Source: Eubacteriales bacterium (lineage in GTDB: Bacteria > Bacillota > Clostridia > Oscillospirales > Oscillospiraceae). Taken from it: a DNA stretch of 39,897 bases. The stretch spans positions 1 through 39,897 of the forward strand of contig JAUNND010000014.1 in NCBI GenBank assembly GCA_030531595.1. The letters are read 5' to 3'. The notes under the pieces are model-generated. The model ran no database searches. It was not told the origin of the DNA and saw only the letters and a list, made by a program, of their open reading frames with translations. Of this stretch, positions 16,218 through 23,752 are shown in pieces (position 1 is the stretch's first letter; each line of letters starts with the position of its first letter). Position numbers and translations under genes: made by a program.

Positions 16218-17753
16218 TTATTCAAATATGTCATTTACGTTTGTCCCGTTGACGAACTGGGTGTTTCCCTTGTTGACGAACAGGCGGCAGCATACCCCGG
16301 TGCTTGTTTTCATATCCACGCAGGAGACCGCGTCCGTGCGCCAGAAATAAAACTCTGTTTTCGCCGGTATTTTCACCGCGCCCTGATTGCCGCTGCCGGT
16401 GGCGGGATCGATGCTGACGGTGGATATCTCGTTTTTACTCGTTACAACGACGGTCGGATCGAGCAGAAAATATCCCTCGTCGCTTATCGGCATACCGTCG
16501 GCGCCGATGTGATAGGTCTTTACGCCGGGCTGCTCTCTTATGAGCGTGCACTTTGAGCCGAGCATGAAGCTTTCCGGATCGGTAAGTATAGGCTTGCCCT
16601 CGCAGTATCCGCTCCTTCCGGCACACTGAAGGCTCGTGTCATAAAGACCTCCGACAAAGGATGCGCCTGTACGGTCGATCCTGAACACGTTCACATAGCC
16701 GTAATCACTGAGGTTTTCGCCGTTGATCAGCAGATAATTCCTGCCGAGACCGGCATGGATGACGTAGCATTCGTAGCCTCTGAGACCGGTCTTGGTCGTG
16801 GTCTCATTGCCGTTGATGCTGATGGTCAGTACATCGGAATAGCCCAGCTTTTCGTTGTATGTGTCATATACGCTTATCCGGTCGCTGGCGCCGTTTAAGT
16901 CCAGATCGAAATTCAGACACTGACCGTCTACAAGAGGCACCGAATAGGCGCCGGGAACCTCCGCATAGTCCTGCACAAGTATCTCCGGATAGCTTTCATA
17001 GCGGAGAGATACGCTTAACACTCCCGCCGAAGCGTCCGCCAGCTCATAGGGGTTGAAATACAGGGTTATTCCCTGATAATCCACCGTCCATACGAACTGC
17101 GTGGGGTCTGCCATATATCGGTTGAGCGCGTTTATCAGATCATAAAACTCAACATCCGGGTATTTTGCCGGAAGCTCTGCTTCTATTATGTTGCGCAGTG
17201 CGGGAAGATCAGTCACGACATCGCGGATATCGAGCTGTCTGCCGGTAGCGGTGACGCGGTTGGAGCAGGAATAGGAGATATCCGTCATATCGCCGCCGGA
17301 GCTGACGGCGGATCTGTACAGGATGCTGACGGCGCGGCTGTCACAGCGCGGGAGAACAACGGAGGTAGAGCGCTGATAGCCGATAAAGTTTTCGCTGTCT
17401 GCAAGATAGCTCTGCTGTGCGGCGGCGCAGAGCTGTGAATACACGGTCTGGCCGTTCTGTATAAAGGAGCTGTTGATGCTGTTGAGTGCGTTGCTGAGAG
17501 CGGGATACTTCACACTGTCCTCGCTGTCGAGCCTGAGAACAGGATACTCAACGCGGCAGAGAAGCCTGTCACCCTCCATCTTCTCATAATACTGAATGTC
17601 CATAAAAAAGCGGAGAGCTTTCAGCGGCGCCGGCGTGGGCTCGGCTGACTGCGGGCGGGGCGTTTCCTCATTCAGCGGAACACTGTCGGTCTTCCCACAG
17701 CCGCAAAGCAGCAGAAATATCGTGAGAAATATAACGGAAAGTGTTTTTTTCAT
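16218..17753 (-). CDS. RsiV-like lipoprotein (DUF4163/DUF3298)
   Basis: A 511-residue exported lipoprotein. It starts MKKTLSVIFLTIFLLLCGCG; the cysteine in LLCGC is the likely lipid-attachment site, and a proline/acid-rich linker follows. Residues about 50-130 resemble DUF4163 (VEYPVLRLDSEDSVKYPALS) and about 200-265 DUF3298, with GITLYFNPYELADASAGVLS. These two domains bind lysozyme in RsiV and peptidoglycan-like ligands elsewhere. The remaining ~240 residues are beta-rich and include a calcium-loop-like DLDLNGASDRIS. Upstream there is an AGGAGG site. It is the first gene of the motor cassette, so it may sense the wall or transmit motor movement; this is inference. Confidence 0.82.
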   Translation of the reverse strand: MKKTLSVIFLTIFLLLCGCGKTDSVPLNEETPRPQSAEPTPAPLKALRFFMDIQYYEKMEGDRLLCRVEYPVLRLDSEDSVKYPALSNALNSINSSFIQNGQTVYSQLCAAAQQSYLADSENFIGYQRSTSVVLPRCDSRAVSILYRSAVSSGGDMTDISYSCSNRVTATGRQLDIRDVVTDLPALRNIIEAELPAKYPDVEFYDLINALNRYMADPTQFVWTVDYQGITLYFNPYELADASAGVLSVSLRYESYPEILVQDYAEVPGAYSVPLVDGQCLNFDLDLNGASDRISVYDTYNEKLGYSDVLTISINGNETTTKTGLRGYECYVIHAGLGRNYLLINGENLSDYGYVNVFRIDRTGASFVGGLYDTSLQCAGRSGYCEGKPILTDPESFMLGSKCTLIREQPGVKTYHIGADGMPISDEGYFLLDPTVVVTSKNEISTVSIDPATGSGNQGAVKIPAKTEFYFWRTDAVSCVDMKTSTGVCCRLFVNKGNTQFVNGTNVNDIFE

Positions 17754-17894
17754 TTACACCTCCTGCGACTCTACAAAATATGTAAACCATTTTATCAGAT
17801 TGTCTCCGAAAAATCCATAGTTTTTTTATGAACAAACGTATTTCCCCGGTTTCTCTCTGATGTCTGAAAATTAATCTTTCATTTTTGCTTTAAT

Positions 17895-17975
17895 GCGTAG
17901 GGCGGGGGCTCTGCTCCCGCCGAAAAGCCGGATTTTTCGTGACGTTACGGCGGGAGCAGAGCCCCCGCCCTACGC
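17895..17975. repeat. GTAGGGCGG element, two perfect 28-bp inverted arms
   Basis: Arms at 17895-17922 and 17948-17975 are perfect inverted repeats, starting GCGTAGGGCGGGGGCTCTGC, around a 25-bp spacer. Each arm folds on itself (GGCGGG/CCCGCC). It lies in the 505-bp gap between the divergent lipoprotein and Ig-like genes. Apart from this element, a candidate folded RNA (17984-18054) and a promoter, I see nothing else in the gap. Confidence 0.85.
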
Positions 17976-17983
17976 ATCGGAAC

Positions 17984-18054
17984 TTATATTGTACGCTAAG
18001 CTGGCACCATTGTCTCAAAGAGAGCCGTCGGCAAGGTAGCAAAACTGCATATAA
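17984..18054 (+). other. Candidate folded leader segment, weakly c-di-GMP-I-like
   Basis: TTATAT (17984-17989) pairs with ATATAA (18049-18054). Within it GCTGGC (18000-18005) pairs with GTCGGC (18027-18032), including G-U pairs, around a TCTC-AAA-GAGA hairpin. ACGCTAAG before and GGTAGC after the helix recall the second half of GEMM/c-di-GMP-I riboswitches. The first half (GCAAACC stem with GNRA loop) is absent, being replaced by the repeat at 17895. It may be a decayed riboswitch or chance. Confidence 0.25.
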
Positions 18055-18185
18055 AAAGACGTTCTTATAACATGAAAAAGTTCCCATTTATATTTTCATT
18101 TTTTCGGGGGAACATTTTAAACCGGCCTCCGTCAAATCAGACACAGTCGGAAAACAGCGGAAAGCACAATTTTTGACGAAAGTTG

Positions 18186-18214
18186 TTGCCGATGCCGGAT
18201 GATTGTGATATGAT
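18186..18214 (+). promoter_or_regulatory. Promoter of the Ig-like surface protein gene
   Basis: TTGCCG (18186-18191) and TATGAT (18209-18214) are 17 bp apart, 45 bp before the start codon. Confidence 0.55.
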
Positions 18215-18258
18215 ATATTTTGCAGTATTGTCAAATACCTCAACAGGAGGACAGAATA

Positions 18259-20037
18259 ATGAAAAGCCTGACAAAAATTCTTACGATAGTGATGCTCATG
18301 TGCGCATTGACGGTGCTCGTCAGCGCCAACGCATGGGCAGAAGGTATGTATCCGAGCATTATCGGTACCGGCAGCGTAGTGGTTTCCACGACGGTTCCGA
18401 CGTATAATAGCGCAGTCCCCACAAGCTCTGCATGGACAGTGGAGGAACACCACGCCATAAGCATCGCTTCATCAAATCTTGCGTCGGCAACCATAAATAT
18501 TACCGAAAACCTTAACGCCGCGTACTCGGTTCAATGCGTTTATACATTTGACGGGGGGCATACAGAAACCGTCAGCGGTTCTATCAGTCAGACCGCAGCC
18601 AGCGTTTCGATTACGTCGCCGGACATTGGCCTTTCCGTTAGTGAAACGTATCAGCTTACCGCTGCCACAAATACCGGTAAACCGATAGAATGGAGCAGCA
18701 ATAATCCCGACGCCGTATCTGTTTCAAACACCGGCCTTGTTACCGGTAAAAGTGAAGGCTCTGCTGTCATTACCGCATCTTCCTGCGGTGGCTCCGATTC
18801 ACGAACCATCTATGTCACGGTTCCGACCCCCATTTCCGTGACCGGCGTAAACCTCAACTACTATGATCTGGAGCTTCCCGTAAATCACTGGGCTCAGCTC
18901 ACCGCGACCGTTGTTCCCTCCAATGCAGATAATACGGCGGTAACATGGGATTCCAGTGATCCCAGCAAGGTTTCTGTCGATGCAAACGGCGTTATCAGAC
19001 GTATTGCCGACGGCGAGGTTCAGATCACCGTAACGACCGCTGACGGAGGCAAAACAGCTGTTTGCAGCGTATCCTCCCCCGAGCCGACACCTGACCTGAC
19101 GCTCAGTGAAAATTCCATTGACCTCACCAACGCCGCCAGACAGCTCAAGGTGTACTGCAACGACAGTGATGTTACCGATGCCTGTGAGTGGGCAAGCTAC
19201 AATCCTTCCGTTGCCACTGTTTCCAAGGGCATTGTAACTCCCGTTGCCAACGGCTCCACAACGATATCCGCCAGATACAACGTGGGCAGCACAGATGAAA
19301 CTCTCTACTGTTCCGTCAGCGTGAGCAAAACCACCGCTCCCCTCACACTCAGCTCCTATAATCTTACTCTCTCGTTCGGCGGCGGAAATGCCTTCCTGCA
19401 GCCCTATTATAACGGTGCACCCATTCCCGCAAGCAACTGCACATGGGAGACCTCCGATCCCAACAGAACCGTTATTTCCGTAAATCAGGGAACGATCACG
19501 CCGATCAGAGCCGGAACGGCGTCCGTCAGAGCCATATACCGCTTTAACGGCACTAACGTATATTCCGATTGGTGTACCGTGACCGTCGGCGGTACGACCT
19601 TCTTCACCATTACCGCCGTCAGCAACAACGCCACCTTCGACGGAGTCAACCCCCTGTACTTCGTGACATCCGCAGCCTACGATAAGAACGCATACCCCTC
19701 CGTGACGATCGTCGGCGCAAACAACGAATATTCCCGCAACCTCGTTTACGGCAGCGATTTCAGAGTCGACTGCAGCCCCGACGGGCATATGATGATCACC
19801 GTTAACCCCGTCACTCTGCACAATCTGCCGCAGTCCAACTTCCACAACATCGCCGTTTCCTACGGCGGACAGATCGCCTACGCCCGTTTCTGGCGTGCCG
19901 GCACGAGCTACAATGTCTACGGCGTGAGGACCGGCGACGATAACAACATCGCTCTCTGGAGCAGCCTTTGCCTGATAAGCTTTGCGGGAGCTGCCGCGAT
20001 CGTTATTACAAAACGCAAGGACATTTTTGCAAAATAA
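18259..20037 (+). CDS. Secreted surface protein with bacterial Ig-like (Big2) domains
   Basis: A 592-residue exported protein. The signal peptide MKSLTKILTIVMLMCALTVL ends near AWA. ATG 18259 follows AGGAGG by 8 nt; an in-frame ATG 39 bp earlier lacks a site. Three or four Big2 repeats follow, with the pattern VTWDSSDPSKVSVDANGVI and EWSSNNPDAVSVSNTGLVTG, then less regular repeats (about 280-450) and a beta-rich C-terminal domain. The end is a wall-sorting-like tail: TGDDNN, a hydrophobic helix (ALWSSLCLISFAGAAAIVIT) and a KRKDIFAK tail. The usual LPxTG is replaced by YGVRTG. It is probably an adhesin-like surface protein. It stands alone and is flanked by repeats on both sides. Confidence 0.85.
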   Translation: MKSLTKILTIVMLMCALTVLVSANAWAEGMYPSIIGTGSVVVSTTVPTYNSAVPTSSAWTVEEHHAISIASSNLASATINITENLNAAYSVQCVYTFDGGHTETVSGSISQTAASVSITSPDIGLSVSETYQLTAATNTGKPIEWSSNNPDAVSVSNTGLVTGKSEGSAVITASSCGGSDSRTIYVTVPTPISVTGVNLNYYDLELPVNHWAQLTATVVPSNADNTAVTWDSSDPSKVSVDANGVIRRIADGEVQITVTTADGGKTAVCSVSSPEPTPDLTLSENSIDLTNAARQLKVYCNDSDVTDACEWASYNPSVATVSKGIVTPVANGSTTISARYNVGSTDETLYCSVSVSKTTAPLTLSSYNLTLSFGGGNAFLQPYYNGAPIPASNCTWETSDPNRTVISVNQGTITPIRAGTASVRAIYRFNGTNVYSDWCTVTVGGTTFFTITAVSNNATFDGVNPLYFVTSAAYDKNAYPSVTIVGANNEYSRNLVYGSDFRVDCSPDGHMMITVNPVTLHNLPQSNFHNIAVSYGGQIAYARFWRAGTSYNVYGVRTGDDNNIALWSSLCLISFAGAAAIVITKRKDIFAK

Positions 20038-20045
20038 GATAAGAT

Positions 20046-20356
20046 AAACGGGCAGCGCCGAAAGGCGGTTCGCCATAAGGATTTACAGGTTTTGATCCGC
20101 CCTTTTCCGCCCATACTGCATAAAAAATTCCGGAAATACGACAGTATTCCCGGAATTTTATTATATTGTCTGGACGAAAAATGCCTGGCTCAAAACTGCT
20201 TCGCACCTGAAAAGCAGGATGTTTTTGGCAGGACAAGGTTCCTCGTCGCAGGAATACTTTTTGTATTTCAAGGCGATTTAACGCAGTACTGCCGAAAAAA
20301 GACGCTTTTCAGGCTGCAAATCCCTATGGTGAACCGCCTAAAGGCGCTGCCCGTTT
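20046..20356. mobile_element. MITE-like element with 43-bp terminal inverted repeats
   Basis: Bases 20046-20088 (AAACGGGCAGCGCC...) are an inverted copy of 20314-20356 (...GGCGCTGCCCGTTT), matching at 37 of 43 positions. The 311-bp element has no transposase. GAT borders both sides (20043-20045 and 20357-20359), a possible 3-bp target duplication. Inside, a strong hairpin AAAATTCCGG...CCGGAATTTT (20124-20159) with an inner AATAC/GTATT pair may act as terminator for the Ig-like gene, which ends 8 bp upstream. No gene is seen here. Confidence 0.75.
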
Positions 20357-20385
20357 GATATGCGGAAAAATCCGAAGCCGGTAAA

Positions 20386-20682
20386 TCAGATGATGGTGAG
20401 GATATCCGCAAAACCGGTCATTTCGAAGACTTCCATGATGCTCTCGTTGACATTGCTGATCGTCATAGTGCCGACCTTGTTCATGGCCTTCTGTGCGGCG
20501 AGAAGAACGCGAAGTCCGGCAGAGGATATGTACTCAAGCTGAGTAAAATCAAACGCCAGTTCGCTGACACCGTCAAGGCTGACCTTGAGCTCTTTGTCCA
20601 GCTCGGGAGCGGTGATCGTGTCGAGACGGCCTACCAGAGCGATCGCAAGCTTGTTCCCGTCAAGATTTTTGATTATTTCCAT
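20386..20682 (-). CDS. STAS domain anti-sigma factor antagonist (SpoIIAA-like)
   Basis: A 98-residue single STAS domain. VGRLDTITAPELDKELK is the typical first half, and FTQLEYISSAGLRVLLAAQK carries Ser53/Ser54, where an HPK-like kinase would phosphorylate to switch it off. The length is normal for SpoIIAA/RsbV-type antagonists. No anti-sigma factor kinase or sigma factor lies beside it, unlike the spoIIA operon, so it is an orphan antagonist of unknown pathway; related gut clostridia have many. GGAGG precedes the ATG, and it has its own promoter. Confidence 0.9.
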   Translation of the reverse strand: MEIIKNLDGNKLAIALVGRLDTITAPELDKELKVSLDGVSELAFDFTQLEYISSAGLRVLLAAQKAMNKVGTMTISNVNESIMEVFEMTGFADILTII

Positions 20683-20718
20683 TGAGATTTCCTCCGTAAT
20701 TTTTATTTCATCCTTGTC

Positions 20719-20747
20719 ATTATATACGCAAATCGAAAATTAGTAAA
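20719..20747 (-). promoter_or_regulatory. Promoter of the STAS gene
   Basis: On the minus strand TTTACT (20742-20747) and a perfect TATAAT (20719-20724) are 17 bp apart, between the S24-fold gene and the STAS gene. Confidence 0.6.
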
Positions 20748-20771
20748 GTGTTTTTTTGAAAAATCCGAAGA

Positions 20772-21137
20772 TTATGTGCAGTAATCCGGCGGAGGGAGAG
20801 GTCGTCTTGTGATGACGCTGCCCAGACAAAGGCACTTTCCGCGCTCCGAACGCGGTATCGTAATATTCAGCGCGGCGTTTTTCCGCTCCGGACACAGCAG
20901 ATGCAATGTGCCCGAATAATCCTCGCACCATTGACGGCAGATGACCTTGCCCTCATACATGAATACACCCGGCTGAAACTCTTCGGGAAGAATTGAACGA
21001 GTTATGTAAACCATGTCGCCGCACCGGAAAAACGGTTCCATGGCGTCTTCTCCCAGAATGAGGCAGTAATCCGAGTCTTTCGGAGATTCGTCGCCTCTTG
21101 AAATGAACTCAAAACACTGTGTGTCAACTGTTCCCAT
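20772..21137 (-). CDS. S24 (LexA/UmuD-fold) protein lacking catalytic Ser and Lys
   Basis: A 121-residue protein that is essentially one S24 peptidase-fold domain, with no helix-turn-helix. The family nucleophile motif GDSMEP reads GEDAMEPFFRCGD here, with Ala32 in place of serine. The lysine motif (VKR) reads VICRQW, with Cys67. Self-cleavage therefore seems impossible. The rest of the fold is intact, including GDMVYI and the C-terminal LCLGSVI. I chose ATG 21137 over the in-frame GTG at 21146 because AAGGCGG is 8 nt upstream of the ATG. A strong promoter and a palindrome precede it. It may be a scaffold or a partner of a repressor, unproven. Confidence 0.75.
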   Translation of the reverse strand: MGTVDTQCFEFISRGDESPKDSDYCLILGEDAMEPFFRCGDMVYITRSILPEEFQPGVFMYEGKVICRQWCEDYSGTLHLLCPERKNAALNITIPRSERGKCLCLGSVITRRPLPPPDYCT

Positions 21138-21142
21138 GGCCG

Positions 21143-21189
21143 TCACCGCCTTTCGGTGATATAATATTTCAAAAGCCTTACGTTGTCAA
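21143..21189 (-). promoter_or_regulatory. Strong promoter with start-site palindrome, S24-fold gene
   Basis: On the minus strand a perfect TTGACA (21184-21189) and TATTAT (21161-21166) are 17 bp apart. Immediately downstream TCACCG-AAAGG-CGGTGA (21143-21159) is a perfect 6-bp inverted repeat that spans the likely transcription start, with part of the ribosome binding site in its loop. It could be a repressor operator or an RNA hairpin limiting translation. Confidence 0.7.
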
Positions 21190-21283
21190 ATGTAAACTTT
21201 CCGTCAAAAGTCGGCGCTCGGTATTGGATTTTTTTCGAAAAGTGATATTATTGTTTTATTATTCTGATCTAAGAGGCACATAA

Positions 21284-22081
21284 ATGATACTGTCCTTTTT
21301 GAGCGCTTCCGCTGTCATCGCCGCCGCGTCCGTCTTTGCTTTCAAGCTCGCGCTGTGGAAGGCGATCTTGATCTTTATATTCGGCCCTCCCGCTTTTACA
21401 CTGCTCTATATGCTTTTTTTCACCGTTGTGAGCGCCTTTGTGGATAATACAAAACCGATAGAGCGTCAGAGCAGACTGTGCGCCCGGGGCGTTGTCGGAA
21501 TATCCCGACTGGCTCTCGGCTGGTGCGGCGTGAAAACGCGCGTTGTCGGCATAGAGAAGCTTCCGGAGGGAGAGTGCTTCCAGCTCGTTGCAAATCATCG
21601 GTCGCTTTTTGATCCGCTGATCATTGTAAGGTGTCTGAAAAAATACAATGTCTCCTTCATCGGCAAGCCCTCGGCTCTGGCAATTCCGGTGATCGGGAAG
21701 ATCGGCTACGGAGCGGGCTGTCTGCCGATAGACCGCGAAAATAACAGGAACGCGCTGAAAACGGTGGTCACTGCCATAAATTATGTGAAAACCGAAATCT
21801 GCTCGATGGCCGTATTTCCGGAGGGTACGCGAAACAAGACCGATGCTCCGCTCCTGCCCTTCCGCGCAGGCTGCTTCAAGATAGCGCAGAAAGCAAACGC
21901 TCCGCTCGTTATCGCCTGCATAAAAGGCTCACGCGATATAAGTAAAAATATGTTCCGCCGCAAAACGGAGACGGAGCTTGTGATCTTGGAGGTCATAAGC
22001 GCGGAGAAGAACGCCGCCATGAGCACCGCGCAGCTTGCCGATCACAGCAGCAGACTGATAGAAAAATGCTATACGGAGTAG
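21284..22081 (+). CDS. plsC: 1-acyl-sn-glycerol-3-phosphate acyltransferase family protein
   Basis: A 265-residue membrane-associated acyltransferase. A long hydrophobic region (about 1-55) precedes the catalytic domain. The NHRSLFDP box (HX4D motif, about residue 105) is the catalytic dyad, and FPEGTRNKTD near 183 binds the phosphate of the acceptor. It should convert lysophosphatidic acid to phosphatidic acid in phospholipid synthesis. AAGAGG is 7 nt upstream of ATG. It is first in a probable operon with an SDR reductase 21 bp downstream and a radical SAM gene. Confidence 0.88.
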   Translation: MILSFLSASAVIAAASVFAFKLALWKAILIFIFGPPAFTLLYMLFFTVVSAFVDNTKPIERQSRLCARGVVGISRLALGWCGVKTRVVGIEKLPEGECFQLVANHRSLFDPLIIVRCLKKYNVSFIGKPSALAIPVIGKIGYGAGCLPIDRENNRNALKTVVTAINYVKTEICSMAVFPEGTRNKTDAPLLPFRAGCFKIAQKANAPLVIACIKGSRDISKNMFRRKTETELVILEVISAEKNAAMSTAQLADHSSRLIEKCYTE

Positions 22082-22102
22082 TTTTAGTGCAGGGGGTTAA
22101 AG

Positions 22103-22834
22103 ATGAAAAAGGTTGCGCTTGTTACGGGTTCCTCCCGCGGCATCGGCGCCGCGATCGCCGAAATTCTTGCCGAAAACGGATGGAGCGTGTGCATCAACTA
22201 TATCGAACGTGAAGACAAAGCCGAAGAGCTGGCGGAAAAACTGCGCTCAAAGGGCTGTGAGGTCATGACATACCGCTGTGACGTGGCTGACGCGGACGGC
22301 GTTAAGGCGATGGTACGCGAGGTCGAAAAGCGGCTCGGATATGTGACGCTTCTCGTCAACAACGCGGGCATCGCAAAGCAGCAGCAGTTTCAGGACATCA
22401 CTGCCGATGTATGGAAGCGCGTTTTTGAGGTCAATCTCGGCGGCTGCTTCAACTGCACGCAGGCTGTTATGCCCAATATGCTCCACGAGCACGCCGGCTG
22501 CATCATAAATATAAGCTCCATCTGGGGCAGCCACGGCGCATCCTGCGAGGTGACCTATTCCTCGACAAAGCACGCCATTATCGGTCTGACACGTTCTCTT
22601 GCCGCGGAGCTTGCCCCCACCGGCATTCGCGTCAACTGCGTCGCGCCCGGCGTTATCGATACGGACATGGTGCAGGTTTTGGGGCAGGAGACACTGGATA
22701 TGCTCGCAAGGGAGTCTATCCCGCTCGGCAGACTCGGTACTCCGAGGGAGATCGCCGAGAGCGTTCTCTACCTTGCCGGAGCGACCTATACGACCGGTCA
22801 GGTGCTCGGCGTGGACGGAGGATTTATTATCTGA
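22103..22834 (+). CDS. Short-chain dehydrogenase/reductase, FabG-like
   Basis: A 243-residue classical SDR. It has the NADP-binding VTGSSRGIGAAIAEIL at the N-terminus, LLVNNAGI near 88, the catalytic serine in NISSIWGS, the YxxxK motif in YSSTKHAI and a C-terminal GQVLGVDGGFII. The layout is that of 3-oxoacyl-ACP reductase, and placement after plsC fits lipid metabolism, though FabG-like SDRs have many substrates. Its stop shares one base with the start of the radical SAM gene, so the two are translationally coupled. Confidence 0.9.
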   Translation: MKKVALVTGSSRGIGAAIAEILAENGWSVCINYIEREDKAEELAEKLRSKGCEVMTYRCDVADADGVKAMVREVEKRLGYVTLLVNNAGIAKQQQFQDITADVWKRVFEVNLGGCFNCTQAVMPNMLHEHAGCIINISSIWGSHGASCEVTYSSTKHAIIGLTRSLAAELAPTGIRVNCVAPGVIDTDMVQVLGQETLDMLARESIPLGRLGTPREIAESVLYLAGATYTTGQVLGVDGGFII

Positions 22835-23709
22835 TGAACTACGAAGGTCAGATCTGCCGCAGTCCCATGGAAAAGGGCAGCTTCATGCTGCCTGTGTCCG
22901 TGGGCTGTGCATACAATCAGTGCAGATTTTGTATGCTGTTCAAGCATCTCACCTACCGTCAGCTCCCGCTTGAGGAAATAAAGGCCGAAATCGACAGAGT
23001 GGCAAATCTCGGCGGCAGGCCCGAGCGCGTATTTTTAGGTGACGGCAGCGCCTTTTCCCTGCCGACGGAAAAGCTTATAACGATCCTTTCATGGCTCAGA
23101 GAGGCTTTCCCGGAATGTGCAGGCGTCTCGATGGACGCGACCGTGCAGAGCATCCTTTTCAAAAGCGAAAGTGAGCTGAAAGAGCTTCACTCACTCGGAC
23201 TGACCGATCTCTATATCGGCGTAGAGTGCGCCGAGGAGGACATATTGCTCAAAATAAAAAAGGGAAATACGCTTGCCGAGGCGGAAAAGGCGATAGAAAA
23301 GCTGCACCGCTGCTCTGTCGGCTATGACGCGCATATCATGACCGGTATCTGCGGACACGGCAGAGGAGAAGAAAACGGGAAGGCACTGGCGGCGTTTTTC
23401 AACCGCACAAGACCTGTAAGGATATGCAATTTTTCACTCTTTCTCCATAAACGCGCACCGCTCTATGAGGATGTGCTAAACGGAAGCTTCCGACCGGCGG
23501 ACGAGCGGGAAAATCTGCTCGAAGAGCTTAGGCTTCTTGAAAACCTGTCGGACTTTGGCGTACAGTATGACGGACTGCATGACTTTGTCCCGATCCGTGT
23601 CCGCGGCTTTCTGCCGAAGGATCGGGAAAAGCTGTGTGCGCAGCTCAGACAGGCCATTGAAAAATACGACGCTTCGCCGGAGACGATCCCGTACGCTGTT
23701 GTTGAATAA
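22834..23709 (+). CDS. Radical SAM protein
   Basis: A 291-residue radical SAM enzyme. The cluster motif VGCAYNQCRFCMLF has CX4CX2C spacing, a known variant of CX3CX2C, near residue 28. VFLGDGSAF (about 66) is the SAM-binding region after it, and GVECAEEDIL and MTGICGHG mark later barrel strands. The relatives I recognise are Elp3/HemN-like short radical SAM proteins without an accessory cluster. Substrate unknown. It is the third gene of the plsC operon and is followed by a terminator shared with glgB. Confidence 0.82.
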   Translation: MNYEGQICRSPMEKGSFMLPVSVGCAYNQCRFCMLFKHLTYRQLPLEEIKAEIDRVANLGGRPERVFLGDGSAFSLPTEKLITILSWLREAFPECAGVSMDATVQSILFKSESELKELHSLGLTDLYIGVECAEEDILLKIKKGNTLAEAEKAIEKLHRCSVGYDAHIMTGICGHGRGEENGKALAAFFNRTRPVRICNFSLFLHKRAPLYEDVLNGSFRPADERENLLEELRLLENLSDFGVQYDGLHDFVPIRVRGFLPKDREKLCAQLRQAIEKYDASPETIPYAVVE

Positions 23710-23750
23710 AAACCATTCTCCCATAAAGCTTTACGGGAGAATGGTTTTTT
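23708..23750. terminator. Bidirectional terminator between radical SAM gene and glgB
   Basis: AAAAACCATTCTCCC and GGGAGAATGGTTTTTT form a 15-bp stem around CATAAAGCTTTAC. There is a T-run on one side and an A-run on the other, so it can stop transcripts from both convergent genes. Confidence 0.93.
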
Positions 23751-23752
23751 CG

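Noticed and set aside
15180-16556. A 458-codon plus-strand frame across the motor genes
   Set aside because: It spans two well-supported minus-strand genes and their junction, and its His/Gln/Ala-rich sequence is a codon shadow.
14281-17753. Complete Zorya defence system
   Set aside because: ZorA/ZorB-like genes are present, but no ZorC, ZorD or ZorE-like gene lies on either side; neighbours are a PAS gene and a surface protein.
17948-18110. Canonical c-di-GMP-I riboswitch
   Set aside because: Only the 3'-half-like signature is present; the GNRA-capped P2 stem and GCAAACC segment are absent, so it is kept only as a weak candidate.
18799-20076. A 425-codon open frame on the minus strand opposite the Ig-like gene
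   Set aside because: Its low-complexity Gly/Val/Asn composition mirrors the Big2 repeats on the other strand; it has no ribosome site or recognisable domain, and it runs into the MITE.
20006-20236. A small minus-strand frame covering the MITE left end
   Set aside because: It arises from the repeat itself; the TIR and hairpin explain the sequence, and no ribosome site precedes it.
20386-20682. spoIIAA of the sigma-F operon
   Set aside because: No spoIIAB or sigF follows; a lone STAS protein is safer as an unspecified antagonist.
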